Shown: in pieces, positions 63,074 to 64,000 of the stretch
Layout of the letters: each line of letters begins with the position of its first letter
Position numbering within the stretch: the stretch's first letter is position 1
Assembly: GCF_028551255.1 (NCBI RefSeq)
Contig: NZ_CP117029.1
Location: 1,674,001 to 1,738,000 of the forward strand
Source: Vibrio tubiashii
Lineage (GTDB): Bacteria; Pseudomonadota; Gammaproteobacteria; Enterobacterales; Vibrionaceae
DNA length: 64,000 bases
Direction of reading: 5' to 3'
Notes under the pieces: generated by a model
The model's input: the letters and a program-made list of their open reading frames with translations, nothing else
What the model was told of the DNA's origin: nothing
The model's database searches: none
Position numbers and translations under genes: made by a program

Positions 63074-63091
63074 CGCTACTGACGATCTGAC

Positions 63092-63128
63092 ATACAGTGT
63101 TATCCAGTACTACTGTATAACACTGTAT
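63092..63128. other. Inverted repeat resembling LexA half-sites
   Basis: ATACAGTGTTAT (63092-63103) and ATAACACTGTAT (63117-63128) are perfect inverted repeats around 13 bases. The 13-mer ACTACTGTATAAC inside it recurs exactly at the functional LexA box of sulA. It could be a degenerate LexA site or a hairpin ending the phosphodiesterase transcript. Confidence 0.45.
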
Positions 63129-63278
63129 AGGCCATAGTGACCTGTATCACTATTTATGAATTATTTGTCAAATCTCTCTCACACCCAAAAACCTCACATT
63201 TATTATATATATCAAAACCTTAAATAACACCCCGAACTCGCGCCGTTCTAATTCTGTTTAAATGCTGCACAAAAATGC

Positions 63279-63307
63279 TTGCCAACACAGCCAATAAAAA
63301 CTACTGT
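63279..63307 (+). promoter_or_regulatory. sulA promoter
   Basis: TTGCCA (63279-63284) and TACTGT (63302-63307) are 17 bases apart. The -10 overlaps the LexA box, the usual arrangement for SOS genes. Confidence 0.6.
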
Positions 63308-63319
63308 ATAACCATACAG
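63304..63319. promoter_or_regulatory. LexA box (SOS operator) of sulA
   Basis: CTGTATAACCATACAG has perfect CTGT-N8-ACAG form with AT-rich centre. It lies 22 bases before the start codon and overlaps the -10 element. Confidence 0.93.
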
Positions 63320-63341
63320 CATGTACAAAGGAACAGTAATT

Positions 63342-63737
63342 ATGATTCAGGCACATACTCAAACTCACACGTTCTCTAAATACAATGTTTTGGCTCAACC
63401 TACCGCGCCAATGAACATCGATAACGATACGTTAAGTCGCCTAGCTGGTCTTTCTGGCCAGAAACAATGGATCTTATTTACTGCTGAATGTCCTCGCCCT
63501 GACTATGAGCAGTTCGCTGCTTTCAGTGTGAGCTGTAAGAAAATTATCCAGATGAAAGCTTCTCAAAAACAGTCTGAGTTTGAAATTGTTAAGAAAGCGA
63601 TTGAATCAGGTAATGCGAGTGCTGTTGTTGCATCAAACAATATTCCTATGGTTGAGCAAAGCTTACTCCGCAACCATGCTACCCAATTCCAGTGTGAAGT
63701 CTTTTTCGTTGAGGGCAGAGTTAACCAGTATCACTAA
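63342..63737 (+). CDS. sulA: SulA-like SOS cell-division inhibitor
   Basis: A protein of about 131 residues. The core QKQWILFTAECPRPDYEQFAAFSVSCKKIIQMKASQKQSEFEIVKKAIESGNASAVVASNNI follows the SulA pattern (W-x-LWLTP, then a helix, then V-ExM-x-ALRTGNYSVVIGW) and the short size fits. It should bind FtsZ and block septation after DNA damage. I chose ATG 63342 with AAAGGAA upstream; ATG 63321 would overlap the operator region and lacks a site. The LexA box upstream supports the call strongly. Confidence 0.85.
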   Translation: MIQAHTQTHTFSKYNVLAQPTAPMNIDNDTLSRLAGLSGQKQWILFTAECPRPDYEQFAAFSVSCKKIIQMKASQKQSEFEIVKKAIESGNASAVVASNNIPMVEQSLLRNHATQFQCEVFFVEGRVNQYH

Positions 63738-63764
63738 CAAGCTCAACAAATTCACTGTCTTTTT

Positions 63765-63788
63765 GCCCTACCTAGCGTAGGGCTTTTT
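63765..63788. terminator. Terminator of sulA
   Basis: GCCCTAC, loop CTAGC, GTAGGGC then TTTTT. Confidence 0.88.
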
Positions 63789-63835
63789 CTTTTTTGCGCC
63801 CTATTGAGCTGTTTTTCGCCATCTAGAGAAAAAAC

Positions 63836-63853
63836 AAAGCAAACGTTTGCTTT
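63836..63853. promoter_or_regulatory. PurR operator of purC
   Basis: AAAGCAAACGTTTGCTTT is a perfect 18-base palindrome with the PurR core GCAAACGTTTGC. It sits just upstream of the -35 of purC. Confidence 0.9.
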
Positions 63854-63857
63854 TTCT

Positions 63858-63886
63858 CTGGCAGCACAAAATAGTTCTGGTATTAT
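63858..63886 (+). promoter_or_regulatory. purC promoter
   Basis: CTGGCA (63858-63863) and TATTAT (63881-63886) are separated by 17 bases. Transcription should start near 63893. Confidence 0.7.
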
Positions 63887-63950
63887 GCGAAGCAAATAAA
63901 TTATCTGCGTAGATAATTTCACCACCTTGCTAAAGTATAGGAATGTCAAA

Positions 63951-64000
63951 ATGAGTCTCGCTGATCAAGTTCTTGCTGTTAACGATGATCTTCCAATTCG
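63951..64000 (+). CDS. purC: Start of phosphoribosylaminoimidazole-succinocarboxamide synthase (partial)
   Basis: Only the first 16 codons are inside the window, reading MSLADQVLAVNDDLPI, which I recognise as the N terminus of the long vibrio-type SAICAR synthase. AGGA lies about nine bases upstream of ATG. The PurR operator at 63836 supports a purine gene. Confidence 0.8.
   Translation, partial: MSLADQVLAVNDDLPI

Overview
The window reads as a chromosomal segment of a marine gammaproteobacterium of the family Vibrionaceae, most likely the genus Vibrio. The support is a syp-type polysaccharide locus, a TonB2 cluster containing ttpC, a DUF2986 protein, and a purC start (MSLADQVLAVNDDLPI) that I recognise as vibrio-like. 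There is no sign of a plasmid or an intact prophage. Gene density is high and most neighbours are ordinary chromosomal genes.

Bases 1-14411 hold sypG to sypR of the symbiosis polysaccharide locus, in the same order as in Vibrio fischeri and all on the + strand. It contains a sigma-54 activator, six glycosyltransferases, a flippase, a Wzy-like polymerase, an acetyltransferase, a Wzz-like co-polymerase and an initiating sugar phosphotransferase. Three internal sigma-54 promoters (before sypI, sypM and sypP) each carry an upstream TTCTCANNNTGA element, the probable SypG-binding enhancer. Two tandem tRNA-Val(GAC) genes and a terminator follow.

Bases 14845-25820 are regulatory and amino-acid genes. 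They include a PepSY-like protein/response regulator/kinase operon, a small unknown gene, a MITE-like inverted repeat directly upstream of a ToxR-like membrane regulator and its periplasmic partner (a VtrA/VtrC-type layout), and tryptophanase. A VirK/YbjX (DUF535) gene follows, preceded by three 11-bp-phased direct repeats beside an RstAB-like two-component system, and then an aromatic amino-acid permease.

Bases 25986-32740 are accessory in character: an IbrA/IbrB-like pair (PAPS-reductase-like and ParB-like), a DUF1566-type lipoprotein, DUF2986, small unknown genes, an alpha/beta hydrolase, an unknown 298-residue protein and a NYN-domain nuclease-like protein.

Bases 32870-37652 form the nirB-nirD-nirC-cobA assimilatory/detoxifying nitrite reductase operon, with FNR and NarP-like sites at the classical spacing. 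Then come a chemoreceptor translationally coupled to a cysteine-cluster protein, an SDR, an Aer-like receptor, a diguanylate cyclase, a DUF2726 protein, two periplasmic solute-binding-like proteins and a CitA/DcuS-type two-component system.

Bases 49774-59152 are iron-related. A six-gene, translationally coupled TonB2 operon lies behind a Fur-box-like site, followed by a TonB-dependent siderophore receptor with its own Fur box and a CpxRA-like two-component system. The end of the window holds an MBL-fold hydrolase, an unusual lactate/hydroxyacid dehydrogenase, an EamA transporter, a glycerophosphodiester phosphodiesterase, a LexA-controlled sulA and the start of purC behind a PurR operator.
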